From IMG/VR virus record IMGVR_UViG_3300020595_002074, positions 1-24,161 of that record: a stretch of DNA of 24,161 nt. One strand, given 5' to 3'. The first letter of the stretch is position 1, and every line of letters starts with the position of its first letter. The stretch comes from a virus. A program made the translations under genes and the position numbers. The notes under the pieces are model-generated. The model searched no databases and was not told the DNA's origin. It saw nothing but the letters and a program-made list of their open reading frames with translations. Of the stretch, positions 8,064 through 15,382 are shown piece after piece.

Positions 8064-8547
8064 ACAAGAATACCGTAAGTTATACGAGCGAATGGCAGAA
8101 ATCTGCGAAGAGCAAGGATGGGGAGACCCGTTTAGCTATGCTCGAAGCAAGGAGATTTATGCTGCAACGGTACTGGGACACCAAGTAGCCACTACTTTTT
8201 CTGGTGCAGACGCATTCAATCAGGCCAACGAACCTGTGGAGTACAAGTCTACGATTGCGAAAAACCCTAAAGGCGCATACACCGGTATTTCCGTACAGCC
8301 AAACTGGGAAGAACAAAAGAGATATTTGTTTGAAGAAAAGCTTGCAAAATACCCTGAACACTATTATAATAGATTTAATGCAGGGCGCCTTGCAGAGTCA
8401 TGGGTGATGAGTGGGCAAAACGTCTATAACATCCTGACGCCAAAGCTAGAAGCAAAATACCCAGACGTCCTTACCAAGAAGGACCCACGTCTTAGCGCGA
8501 ATATATCTTGGACAGAAATTAAAAAATACGGCAAACAAGTAATTTAA
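8053..8547 (+). CDS. Putative PD-(D/E)XK-type nuclease
   Basis: This 164-aa protein contains GADAF followed by EPVEYKS near residues 51-67, an acidic-residue and E-x-K arrangement typical of restriction-type nucleases. A charged helical C-terminal half follows. The small size, the single motif set and the position just before a DUF262-HNH gene and two DNA methyltransferases suggest a restriction-like role. No named family is recognised with certainty, so the assignment rests on one motif plus context. A GGGGAG ribosome binding site lies inside the dUTPase gene, which it overlaps by 11 bases. Confidence 0.6.
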   Translation: MRPEQEYRKLYERMAEICEEQGWGDPFSYARSKEIYAATVLGHQVATTFSGADAFNQANEPVEYKSTIAKNPKGAYTGISVQPNWEEQKRYLFEEKLAKYPEHYYNRFNAGRLAESWVMSGQNVYNILTPKLEAKYPDVLTKKDPRLSANISWTEIKKYGKQVI

Positions 8548-8558
8548 AAGGAGAACAG

Positions 8559-9968
8559 ATGCCATTAATGATCGACAAACACGACGCGAACGAACAAAAG
8601 AAGTCTTTACACTTTGTTAAGCAGATATATCTAGAGACTAAGCTGGATGGCAATTTCCAGAGATATGGAGGCTTTAACACTGGCTCAGGCTGGAATCTAA
8701 AAAACGGTCTTTCGTTTTTAGAAAACTTAGTAATGGGTGCGACATACAACTGCATTATCATTATTGATGTTAGAGAAGCGCTACGCTATGCCCAAGAGAA
8801 GGACTGTGAAAACTCAATTGAATATTATCAAAATGTTCTCGACGAGGGTTATAAATATGTCAGCGTAGACGGTAACAATACAGCAAGTTTTGTAACAGCT
8901 TTTCTGGACTCTCGCGACGGTGTTGGGATTAAAATTAATGGCGCGAAGAAAAGAAAGTTGTTCAATAAGTTAAGCGAAGAGGACCAAGTTAACATTCAAT
9001 ATACTGAGAAAATTAATGTGGTGACGCTTCGGAAAATCTTAATTGGTGAGGCTTGCGATTTGTTTAGGAACGTCAATCAACAAACAAAGCTTAATCACCA
9101 AGAACACCGTCAAGCGCGCTGGAGTGAGCTTTCTAAGTTTGTCCGTGATATAGCCAATGGTGACAACCGCAAGATTTTTCTAAATTTTGTCTACAACAAA
9201 GAAACTGATCTTGACACACGCTCACATGAAGAGATGGTTGCTATGTTTGCTTTGAAAATCCATAAGAATTATGCCACACGGCTACAGTGCGCAGATCTGA
9301 ATTCGTTTTATGAAGATAATGATTCACTGAAATTAGCGACGGAAACCAATATAAGTAACACACTACAAGAAGTGCGGAAGATGGCAGAACAAACAAATGA
9401 AGGCGCTCCTATCCAAAGAAAACTAACAAAAGGAACCCTTCACAACTTGTTTGATTTTGTTCTTATGGTCACCGAAGAGAAAGGGTTCTCAATTAAGAAA
9501 TCAGCCGACTTATTTAGCTGGTTCTTGGAGGCGGATGCGATGTTTAGAGCTGAGGCGGGTAAGATTACCGAAGACAACCAGAAGGATGAATCATACAGCT
9601 ACTGGACGAAATTCTGTTCAAAGAATTACCACTTTTATCAGAGAAATCTTGCTATGTTTGAAGCTATGTTCTTGAGAGACATTGAGAGCTTAGTATCAAA
9701 GGGCATTGTCAAGCCAAAAAGAAGCGCCGGCGATACTTTTACCTGGGAACAGAAACTTGAACTTTTTGTAAAGCAAGAAGCAATGTTGCGAACTGGGGAC
9801 AAGATGAATATCCTTGATTTGTATCTCGGAAAGTACGAGGCAGATCACATGGTCTCTATTAACGATGGAGGTGAAACAACCATTGAGAATGGGGAGCTTA
9901 TGACGATGATTGAAAACCGACAGAAGGGAGCCAACTCCAACGAGCCACATTTTGAGCACCAGCTATGA
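8559..9968 (+). CDS. DUF262-HNH nuclease (GmrSD-like)
   Basis: This 469-aa protein has two recognisable ends. Near the N terminus, FQR (33-35) and VDGNNTA (103-109) sit where DUF262/GmrS proteins carry their QR and DGQQR nucleotide-binding motifs. The C terminus is an HNH nuclease: D429-H430, a GG turn at 437-438, N444 and N453. GmrSD-type proteins are NTP-dependent enzymes that cut DNA, often modified DNA. The middle is helical and unassigned. An AAAGGAG site precedes the ATG. It lies between a PD-(D/E)XK-like nuclease and a methyltransferase, overlapping the latter by an ATGA. A target such as host or competing-phage DNA is plausible but unproven. Confidence 0.8.
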   Translation: MPLMIDKHDANEQKKSLHFVKQIYLETKLDGNFQRYGGFNTGSGWNLKNGLSFLENLVMGATYNCIIIIDVREALRYAQEKDCENSIEYYQNVLDEGYKYVSVDGNNTASFVTAFLDSRDGVGIKINGAKKRKLFNKLSEEDQVNIQYTEKINVVTLRKILIGEACDLFRNVNQQTKLNHQEHRQARWSELSKFVRDIANGDNRKIFLNFVYNKETDLDTRSHEEMVAMFALKIHKNYATRLQCADLNSFYEDNDSLKLATETNISNTLQEVRKMAEQTNEGAPIQRKLTKGTLHNLFDFVLMVTEEKGFSIKKSADLFSWFLEADAMFRAEAGKITEDNQKDESYSYWTKFCSKNYHFYQRNLAMFEAMFLRDIESLVSKGIVKPKRSAGDTFTWEQKLELFVKQEAMLRTGDKMNILDLYLGKYEADHMVSINDGGETTIENGELMTMIENRQKGANSNEPHFEHQL

Positions 9969-10837
9969 TGATAGAACTCAAGCACCAAGAAGGTCTGCAG
10001 TTCTTGTCGGACATCTCCGACAACTCTGTAGATCTCATCTTGACGGATCCGCCTTATATCACTTCGCGTGATTCAGGTATGGACAAGTGGGTCGATCATA
10101 TTGCCAAGCAGGACACATCTGGCTCTGTTAATGTAATGACTCAACAGGATTGGGATCAATATAAGACTGAAGAGCAGTGGAATCAGTGGTTTGAAAACTC
10201 AAACGTTGATGTATTAAAGCGCCCGAATGCTTTGAAGAAGATGAAAGCAGACTTTCTTAAGTATGGGAGCATCTATGGTAAAAAGTATGCTGTCAAAACA
10301 AACTACGGTGATTGGGATTCGCAGTTCACGATGGAGCAACTTGAGCTTTTCACTAAGCACTTCTATCGTATTCTTCGACCCGGTGGCACTTGCATTGTAT
10401 TCTTTGACTTGTGGAAGATCACTAATCTTAAAGACATGCTTGAGACTGAGAAATTCAAACAGATCAGGCTCATCGAATGGCTTAAGACCAACCCACAACC
10501 AATCAACAGTAAAGTGAACTACCTTACAAACTGTAGAGAGATTGCATTGTTGGGCATTAAGAAGTCCAAGCCAACGTTCAACAGCAAATACGACAAGGGT
10601 GTTTACGAATACCCGCTACAGGGTGGCAAGTCTAGATTCCATCCGACACAAAAAAGCCTACCGCTATTCGAGGACTTGATTAAGAAGCACTCAAATGAGG
10701 GAGACTTAGTGCTGGACTGCTTTGCGGGATCAGCAACGACAGCAATCGCTGCAAAAAACACAAATCGTAACTTTATTGGTTGCGAGATGGATGAAACATA
10801 TTATATTAAATCTATGGAGAGGATTAAAAATGGATAA
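9965..10837 (+). CDS. DNA methyltransferase, beta class (N6-adenine or N4-cytosine)
   Basis: This 290-aa enzyme has the catalytic motif DPPY at residues 28-31 and the SAM-binding motif DCFAGSATT at 251-259, preceded by HPTQKS. Catalytic motif first and SAM motif last define the beta class of amino-methyltransferases, which add methyl groups to exocyclic amines in a short DNA site. Residues 35-120 form a long target-recognition insert. The site cannot be read from sequence. The gene begins with ATGATG over the stop of the DUF262-HNH gene, so either Met may be the start. It probably protects phage DNA from host nucleases or from the two nucleases encoded just before it. Confidence 0.92.
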   Translation: MMIELKHQEGLQFLSDISDNSVDLILTDPPYITSRDSGMDKWVDHIAKQDTSGSVNVMTQQDWDQYKTEEQWNQWFENSNVDVLKRPNALKKMKADFLKYGSIYGKKYAVKTNYGDWDSQFTMEQLELFTKHFYRILRPGGTCIVFFDLWKITNLKDMLETEKFKQIRLIEWLKTNPQPINSKVNYLTNCREIALLGIKKSKPTFNSKYDKGVYEYPLQGGKSRFHPTQKSLPLFEDLIKKHSNEGDLVLDCFAGSATTAIAAKNTNRNFIGCEMDETYYIKSMERIKNG

Positions 10838-11303
10838 ACAAACACAAGTAGTAATGTTCTCGTCGAAGACGGGACAATGGGCAACACCACAGGACTTCTA
10901 CAACAAACTTAACTGGCGCTTTGGCCCGTTTGATTTGGATCCCTGTGCAGACGCCGACAATGCAAAATGCACGAAGTTCTTTACCGAAGCTGATGATGGG
11001 CTTTCGCATAGCTGGGAGGGGCACACAAGCTTCATTAATCCTCCGTACGGCCGAGGTATCGAAAAGTGGATTAAGAAGGCTTACGAGGCCTCTCGCAACG
11101 ATAACACAAAGGTAGTTATGCTGATCCCGGCTCGAACTGATACAAAGTACTGGCACCAATATGTTATGAGAGCCGACGAAGTACACTTTGTTAAGGGTCG
11201 TCTTAAGTTTGGAGACAGCACAAACTCAGCTCCATTCCCGTCAGCAGTTGTAGTTTTCGACGGCAGCAACCAGAGACAGATCTTTGGGGCTATGAATCGA
11301 TGA
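10830..11303 (+). CDS. Phage-type DNA N6-adenine methyltransferase (Dam family)
   Basis: This 157-aa protein fits the short phage Dam family (PF05869). It shows WATPQDFY near residue 17, FDLDPCAD at 34-41, a conserved NakC-like patch, catalytic NPPY at 70-73, a GIEKWIKKA helix and the GRLKF block near the end. The ATG at 10830, after a GGAGAGGA ribosome binding site, is preferred over an upstream in-frame Met. It overlaps the previous methyltransferase by 8 bases and the next gene by an ATGA. Such enzymes usually methylate adenine in short sites and shield the genome from restriction. Confidence 0.92.
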   Translation: MDKQTQVVMFSSKTGQWATPQDFYNKLNWRFGPFDLDPCADADNAKCTKFFTEADDGLSHSWEGHTSFINPPYGRGIEKWIKKAYEASRNDNTKVVMLIPARTDTKYWHQYVMRADEVHFVKGRLKFGDSTNSAPFPSAVVVFDGSNQRQIFGAMNR

Positions 11304-11545
11304 ACCGGAAGCAGCGAAGAGCCGTTAAAAAGCAAGTTGGAGCAGAAGCTTCAGAAAAGATGGCTAACCAAGTAGCACAGTTTGGCAAGATGCCGGAACT
11401 ATGCGGAATATGTCAAAAAGAGTTTGACAAGAAGAATAAAGAAATGGTAGAATCATGGTCAGTAGTGGTCAAGCAAGATGTAGTAAGATTATTTTGCCCT
11501 GACTGTATGAACACCGCCAAGGAGGTACTAAATGGCAGTAACTAG
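11300..11545 (+). CDS. Small zinc-ribbon protein
   Basis: This 81-aa protein begins with the basic run MNRKQRR seen in many phage proteins of unknown function. It has two CxxC pairs, C35/C38 and C66/C69, which would bind one zinc ion as a ribbon. The role is unknown; such proteins often bind nucleic acid or regulate polymerase. It overlaps the Dam gene by ATGA and the thioredoxin-like gene by 14 bases. Confidence 0.8.
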   Translation: MNRKQRRAVKKQVGAEASEKMANQVAQFGKMPELCGICQKEFDKKNKEMVESWSVVVKQDVVRLFCPDCMNTAKEVLNGSN

Positions 11546-11906
11546 AATTTCGCGCGATGCACTCGATAATGTATTGCGCGGCGACATCAAAGAAAATTCG
11601 ACATTTGTGTTAAAGTTTTACTCTAACAATTGTCACCTTTGTCACAATCTAAGAGAATATTTTGTAGATGTTTCAAATAAGGAAGAGTATGAAGATTTGC
11701 ACTTCTTTGCGTACAACATTGATGACTATCCTGAACTGGAAGAGAAACTAAGATTCAAAGGAGTCCCAACCATCTTTGTAGTGAACACACATATTTCAGA
11801 CAGGCGTCCAAAGCTGCATCTTTTGCCCGAGCCAGACGCCCCAAACGACAAAACTTGGTACCGCGTGAGCGATATTTGTAACTTTTTGAACAGGGTGGCA
11901 TTATGA
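11532..11906 (+). CDS. Thioredoxin-like protein
   Basis: This 124-aa protein has a redox motif C34-H-L-C37 after LKFYSNN and a cis-proline block GVPTIF with P79, both hallmarks of the thioredoxin fold. It probably exchanges disulfides, perhaps recharging a ribonucleotide reductase or serving as a polymerase clamp as in T7. The CHLC active site differs from the usual CGPC, so its redox potential will differ. A strong AAGGAGG site at 11519-11525 drives it. It overlaps the IMPDH-like gene by ATGA. Confidence 0.88.
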   Translation: MAVTRISRDALDNVLRGDIKENSTFVLKFYSNNCHLCHNLREYFVDVSNKEEYEDLHFFAYNIDDYPELEEKLRFKGVPTIFVVNTHISDRRPKLHLLPEPDAPNDKTWYRVSDICNFLNRVAL

Positions 11907-12943
11907 AAAAATCACTATCATACGACGACGTACTCTTGGTTCCACAATACTCGGATATCCGCTCACGCTCTGAAGTGTCAACAGGGGTTGATCTCGGCAA
12001 CGGACTTAAATTAAGGGTTCCAATTCTGGCGTCACCTATGGATACGATTTCGGAAGCTGCCATGGCATTGTCAGTTGGGCTTTATGGCGGTGCCGCAATC
12101 GTTCACCGTTACAACACTATCCAACAACAAGCTGATATTATCACTATGGCCAAGGGCCTTGCATTAGATGAACACAACACAGACATAGTAATCGGAGCTG
12201 CCATCGGAGTTACTGATGACTACATAAACCGCGCGGCTGTTATGAACGCTCTGGGGATTGATTTCTTGTGTGTTGATGTTGCTCACGGGCACCACATTTT
12301 GATGAAGGATGCAATTCATACACTTCGAAGTGCTTTTGGTGACAATTTGCATATTATGGCCGGCAACATAGCTACTTTAGAAGGTATAAACGATCTTGCT
12401 GATTGGGGTGCTGATTCTGTACGCTGCAACATTGGCGGTGGTTCAATTTGTTCAACAAGAATCGAAACCGGTCACGGTGTTGCTGGGTTTCAAACCGTTC
12501 TAGATTGCGCCAAGACAGACCGCGATGTAACAATCATCGCTGATGGCGGTATAAGAAACTCTGGAGATATGGTGAAGGCTCTTGCTGCGGGCGCCGACTG
12601 TATTATGTGCGGGTCAATGTTGTCGGGCACAGACGAAACACCTGGTAATGTTTTTGAAGAGTCCGATGGGACACGCTGGAAGACGTACCGAGGAATGGCT
12701 AGCAAGGAAGCGCAGATTAGTTGGAGAGGAAAGTACTCTTCTCATGAAGGGGTGTCTGCTCGTGTGCCGTATCGAGGCTCTGTGACAAAGATTTTGGAAA
12801 GCTTAGAAAGGGGCCTCCGCTCTGGATTATCCTACAGCGGCGCCCGTAGTATACCCGAACTGCACGCAAGTTCTGAATTTGTGACACAGACAAGTGCCGG
12901 ATTGGGAGAGAGCAAGACACATATTCTCAATAGGGCTTGGTGA
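11903..12943 (+). CDS. IMP dehydrogenase-like enzyme lacking CBS domains
   Basis: This 346-aa TIM-barrel enzyme belongs to the IMPDH/GMP reductase family. The catalytic loop is GGGSICSTR with C183. The phosphate-binding segments IADGGIR (202-208) and CGSMLSGT, the YRGMAS segment and the flap EGVSARVPY are all present. The wording around the catalytic and phosphate sites is closer to IMPDH than to GMP reductase, although the length equals GMP reductase because the regulatory CBS pair is absent. IMPDH turns IMP into XMP with NAD, the step that commits purine to guanine nucleotides. Without CBS domains the enzyme would escape normal purine feedback. GMP reductase activity cannot be excluded. It follows the thioredoxin-like gene by an ATGA overlap. 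Confidence 0.9.
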   Translation: MKKSLSYDDVLLVPQYSDIRSRSEVSTGVDLGNGLKLRVPILASPMDTISEAAMALSVGLYGGAAIVHRYNTIQQQADIITMAKGLALDEHNTDIVIGAAIGVTDDYINRAAVMNALGIDFLCVDVAHGHHILMKDAIHTLRSAFGDNLHIMAGNIATLEGINDLADWGADSVRCNIGGGSICSTRIETGHGVAGFQTVLDCAKTDRDVTIIADGGIRNSGDMVKALAAGADCIMCGSMLSGTDETPGNVFEESDGTRWKTYRGMASKEAQISWRGKYSSHEGVSARVPYRGSVTKILESLERGLRSGLSYSGARSIPELHASSEFVTQTSAGLGESKTHILNRAW

Positions 12944-12946
12944 GAT

Positions 12947-13273
12947 ATGACCGAGGAAAACAATTACGGAAAGAACAACAAGAGAATCATCTTTACCGAT
13001 ACAGACCACCGGCATGCTCAACTGTCGCTCAAATTAAAGAACGATGGTATGACACAAGCTAAATTTTTTCGCTCCATAATTTCTGGATATTTGTCTGATG
13101 ATGAAAGGATTAGAAGTTATGTGGTTGAGAACGGTAGCCTGTCGAAAGAGAAGAAACAAAGAAACACAAAAGCCCGCACCGAAGGTAGAACCTTGGCTCA
13201 TAATTTAGGACTGTCAGAAGATCAAGTAGAAGATATTTTTGATTTGATTTCCGAGGAGCATCCAAATTTATGA
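12947..13273 (+). CDS. Small basic unknown protein, possibly DNA-binding
   Basis: This 108-aa protein starts with a polar tail, then KRIIFTDT as a strand, followed by two predicted helices (AQLSLKLKNDG and QAKFFRSIISGYLSDDE). A strand-helix-helix order is what a ribbon-helix-helix DNA-binding protein would show, but no certain signature is visible. The middle is Lys/Arg rich and the end acidic. It lies four bases after the IMPDH-like gene and overlaps the sigma-like gene by ATGA, so a regulatory role is possible. Confidence 0.8.
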   Translation: MTEENNYGKNNKRIIFTDTDHRHAQLSLKLKNDGMTQAKFFRSIISGYLSDDERIRSYVVENGSLSKEKKQRNTKARTEGRTLAHNLGLSEDQVEDIFDLISEEHPNL

Positions 13274-13533
13274 AAGGCGACGGGTTATTACATTGCAGTC
13301 GAGAGTGCATCAAAAAGGAAAAGAGATGCGTTAAAATAGACTGTAAACACTTTATTGACTACAAAGATGAATATAACTGTAGTCTAATATCAATTAGCAG
13401 AAATGGTCGTATGACCTTAAGAGAAGTAGGCGATAGATTGAAGATTTCATTTGCCCGAGTTAAACAGATAGAGTCCGGTGCACTTAAGAAAATCAAAAAC
13501 TCAGAGCTTTTTTCTTTTAAAGATATGGCCTAA
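13270..13533 (+). CDS. Mini sigma-region-4-like regulator with Cys cluster
   Basis: This 87-aa protein ends in a helix-turn-helix, MTLREVGDRL...RVKQIESGALKKIK (about residues 48-76). It matches the form of sigma70 region 4, the part that reads the -35 element. Five cysteines (C9, C13, C20, C25, C37) precede it and could hold a metal. Regions 1-3 of a sigma factor are absent, so it cannot be a full sigma factor; it may act as a co-activator or sigma appropriation factor. It is the last gene before the motif at 13547 and the acidic protein gene, which suggests a switch to another gene class. Confidence 0.8.
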   Translation: MKGDGLLHCSRECIKKEKRCVKIDCKHFIDYKDEYNCSLISISRNGRMTLREVGDRLKISFARVKQIESGALKKIKNSELFSFKDMA

Positions 13534-13546
13534 TGACAAAACCAAC

Positions 13547-13556
13547 ACTATTTATA
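13547..13556 (+). promoter_or_regulatory. Shared motif ACTATTTATA, candidate phage-specific promoter
   Basis: This 10-base motif lies in the intergenic gap 39 bases before the start at 13595. An identical copy lies before the gene at 21696, also after an A/C-rich stretch. No good -35 element accompanies it. A TATACT overlaps its end, so a simple -10 element is an alternative reading. Confidence 0.35.
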
Positions 13557-13594
13557 CTAGAATTTAATTTCATTAATTAAGGAGAGAAATTTAA

Positions 13595-14263
13595 ATGTCA
13601 CGTAAAACTTTACTTACTGAAGCTGAGGTGCGTCAGTTTCTTAAATTAGCAAACATTGGCCCAGTAGGTGATGCCAAGGTCGTAGAGATGTATCAAGCCC
13701 AGCGCGATGATGAAGAGATGGAAGAGGGCGGTATGCGTCCCGGTATGCGCGATGAGCCACCTGGCATGCGCGACGATGAGGATGAAGATCCTCCCGGAAT
13801 GCGTGATATGCGCGAAGAAGACGATGAGATGGATGCCATGGATATGGGCGATGCAGCCGACGATATGGAAGATGCCGCCGACGATATGGAAGACGACGCT
13901 ATGGATATGGATGCTGCTCCTGCCGCCGGCAAGATGGTCGCAGTTGAGGACTTTATGGGCGCCCTTGAGCGTGCACTTGAAGATGTTCTTGGTGACGAAG
14001 TAGACGTCGATATGGACGACGAAGAGGCCGGTGACGATATGGCTGACGACGCTATGGATATGGCCGATGACGCTATGGATATGGGCGGCGACGATGAAGA
14101 GCCTATGATGGAAGCTGACGACGAAGACGAGTCTTTGGATGAAGAGGCGATTGTCAACGAAGTTGCTCGACGCGTAGCTGCTCGACTTCAAGAGAAAAAC
14201 CAAAAAGAAAATATGGTTGAAGAGCTTGCACAAAAGATTTTAAACAAAATTACTTCTAAGTAA
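13595..14263 (+). CDS. Extremely acidic Asp/Met-rich repeat protein, possible internal head or scaffold protein
   Basis: This 222-aa protein has three parts. Residues 1-32 form a helix starting SRKTLLTEAEVRQF. Residues 38-185 are dominated by Asp, Glu, Met and Ala, with repeats such as PGMRD (four near-copies) and ADDMED or DDAMDM units. The last 40 residues form an amphipathic helix. LTE followed by Ala near residue 9 looks like the T4 gp21 prohead cleavage pattern (Leu/Ile-x-Glu). A very acidic, helix-capped protein would suit a scaffold or packaged internal protein, but this is inference. An AAGGAGAG ribosome binding site precedes it, and a terminator follows. Confidence 0.88.
   Translation: MSRKTLLTEAEVRQFLKLANIGPVGDAKVVEMYQAQRDDEEMEEGGMRPGMRDEPPGMRDDEDEDPPGMRDMREEDDEMDAMDMGDAADDMEDAADDMEDDAMDMDAAPAAGKMVAVEDFMGALERALEDVLGDEVDVDMDDEEAGDDMADDAMDMADDAMDMGGDDEEPMMEADDEDESLDEEAIVNEVARRVAARLQEKNQKENMVEELAQKILNKITSK
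13853..13894 (+). repeat. Two 21-base direct repeats inside the acidic protein gene
   Basis: Two adjacent 21-base units (13853-13873 and 13874-13894) differ at two positions and encode AADDMED twice. They keep the reading frame. Confidence 0.85.
14042..14083 (+). repeat. Second pair of 21-base direct repeats in the acidic protein gene
   Basis: Two adjacent 21-base units (14042-14062 and 14063-14083) encode ADDAMDM twice. The unit length matches the pair at 13853, pointing to growth by in-frame duplication. Confidence 0.85.
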
Positions 14264-14292
14264 TTGACAAATCATAGATCTTACATTATAAT
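14264..14292 (+). promoter_or_regulatory. Perfect-consensus sigma70 promoter
   Basis: TTGACA (14264-14269), 17 bases, TATAAT (14287-14292): all 12 consensus bases with ideal spacing, beginning directly after the upstream stop codon. The expected start near 14299 falls inside the left arm of the terminator hairpin at 14295. Confidence 0.88.
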
Positions 14293-14294
14293 TA

Positions 14295-14323
14295 AATAAC
14301 CACTATCAGTGGTTATTTTTTTT
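14295..14323 (+). terminator. Intrinsic terminator after the acidic protein gene
   Basis: A perfect 10-pair stem (14295-14304 with 14308-14317) and a 3-base loop run into eight T residues (14316-14323). It would stop transcripts arriving from the acidic protein gene. Transcripts started by the promoter at 14264 would lack part of the left arm and so should pass. Confidence 0.88.
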
Positions 14324-14332
14324 GGAGAACCC

Positions 14333-14722
14333 ATGGGGCCTTGGTGGCTTTACTTACTTGTGTTCATATTCGGACACTTCACTTGCAGAACATTTTATTT
14401 CTTTAGATCATCGAGAATTAGTTTGTCGCTGATCACGTACTCGCAGATAATTTATTTATCCTGTATGCGCAGGGCTGTCGAGCATTTAAATGCAATTAAG
14501 GCGAACATAGCCGATGACGACAGTGGCACTCACGATGAATTGCAACAAAAGATTGATGAACAGATAGCTATTTTAAAGAATAATTCAATAAATTATCTAA
14601 TTAATATGCACCCTAAATTTTACAGAGAGAGTCTGGTGTTTGATGACTGGGATTCATCAGCTAACTTTCTCGATGAAAAAAAGGAAGAAGCATTTAACTT
14701 TTGGAAACACAACCATGATTGA
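14333..14722 (+). CDS. Membrane-anchored unknown protein
   Basis: This 129-aa protein starts at the ATG preceded by GGAG at 14324-14327. A longer GTG-started reading would begin within the terminator hairpin and is rejected. Residues 3-22 form one hydrophobic aromatic segment, then a basic stretch (RSSR), so the rest is probably cytoplasmic. The remainder is helical and charged. The end overlaps the ClpP-like gene by 8 bases. It is the first gene after the strong promoter, suggesting early, high expression. Function unknown. Confidence 0.82.
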   Translation: MGPWWLYLLVFIFGHFTCRTFYFFRSSRISLSLITYSQIIYLSCMRRAVEHLNAIKANIADDDSGTHDELQQKIDEQIAILKNNSINYLINMHPKFYRESLVFDDWDSSANFLDEKKEEAFNFWKHNHD

Positions 14723-15371
14723 TAAAATAAAAAAGCTGGTCGATTCTTTAGCTAAGGATCAGGACAAGCAGGAAGTCCCCATCACCCTTTCACTGGAAGA
14801 GCAGGAAGAATTAGTAAACCAAATACTTGGTGGACAAAGTAAGGAGCCAGACCTCAGACTTATGGGCCTCTTCAGCGATGTGACTGACGAGAAGGTGGCG
14901 GAATTAGTACACGCCCTGTTATACCTTGATGAGCTTAACAGAGTTAGAAAAGAAGACAAGGCAGTTGAGTTTTACATCTGCACCTATGGTGGATCCGCGG
15001 ATGATATGTTCGCGCTCTACGATGTTATGCGCCAAGTCAGAGAGAACACTGAGGTACATACCGTAGGTATGGGCAAAGTAATGTCGGCTGGTGTGTTATT
15101 GCTGGCTGCTGGCACGAAAGGTAAGCGCAAAATTGGAAAGTATTGTCGAGTGATGATTCATTCCGTTATCGGAGGCAGCCATGGCTCTTTACCGAACCTC
15201 GCCAATGAGATGGAAGCAATGCAGCAGATACAGAAAGACTATATAAACGCATTGTGTGATGAGACTAACATGAGCAAAAAAGACCTGAAGAAACTTCTTG
15301 AGCGTAAGGTTAACGTATACCTGTCGGCAGAAGAAGCGGTCGAGCTAGGAATTGCAGACATAATTATTTAA
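14715..15371 (+). CDS. ClpP-like serine protease 2 with altered triad
   Basis: This 218-aa second ClpP-like protein has S124 in KVMSAGV, H149 in RVMIHSV and the YGGSADD substrate strand near residue 91. Aligning the YLSAEEA block to E. coli ClpP puts N200 where the catalytic aspartate (D171) normally is. Asn may still orient the histidine weakly, or the protein may be a regulatory subunit like ClpR, or a different acidic residue may serve. The start at 14715 is chosen over a longer reading because the extra residues only shadow the previous gene. It sits directly before the 545-aa candidate virion gene, where a prohead protease might be expected. Confidence 0.88.
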   Translation: MIDKIKKLVDSLAKDQDKQEVPITLSLEEQEELVNQILGGQSKEPDLRLMGLFSDVTDEKVAELVHALLYLDELNRVRKEDKAVEFYICTYGGSADDMFALYDVMRQVRENTEVHTVGMGKVMSAGVLLLAAGTKGKRKIGKYCRVMIHSVIGGSHGSLPNLANEMEAMQQIQKDYINALCDETNMSKKDLKKLLERKVNVYLSAEEAVELGIADIII

Positions 15372-15382
15372 GGAGTATACAG

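Noticed and set aside
8850-8857. TATAAATA, the T4 late promoter element
   Set aside because: It lies inside the DUF262-HNH coding sequence, far from any gene start, so it is most likely chance.
13646-14233. Long reverse-strand open frames opposite the acidic protein gene (195 and 154 aa)
   Set aside because: They are Ser- or His/Ile-rich mirror images of the biased GAY/ATG codons on the plus strand. The plus-strand gene has a good ribosome binding site, a terminator and sensible ends.
14309-14332. GTG start giving the membrane protein an extra N-terminal extension
   Set aside because: The extension would be encoded by the terminator arm and T tract, and it has no ribosome binding site. The ATG at 14333 has GGAG at the right distance.
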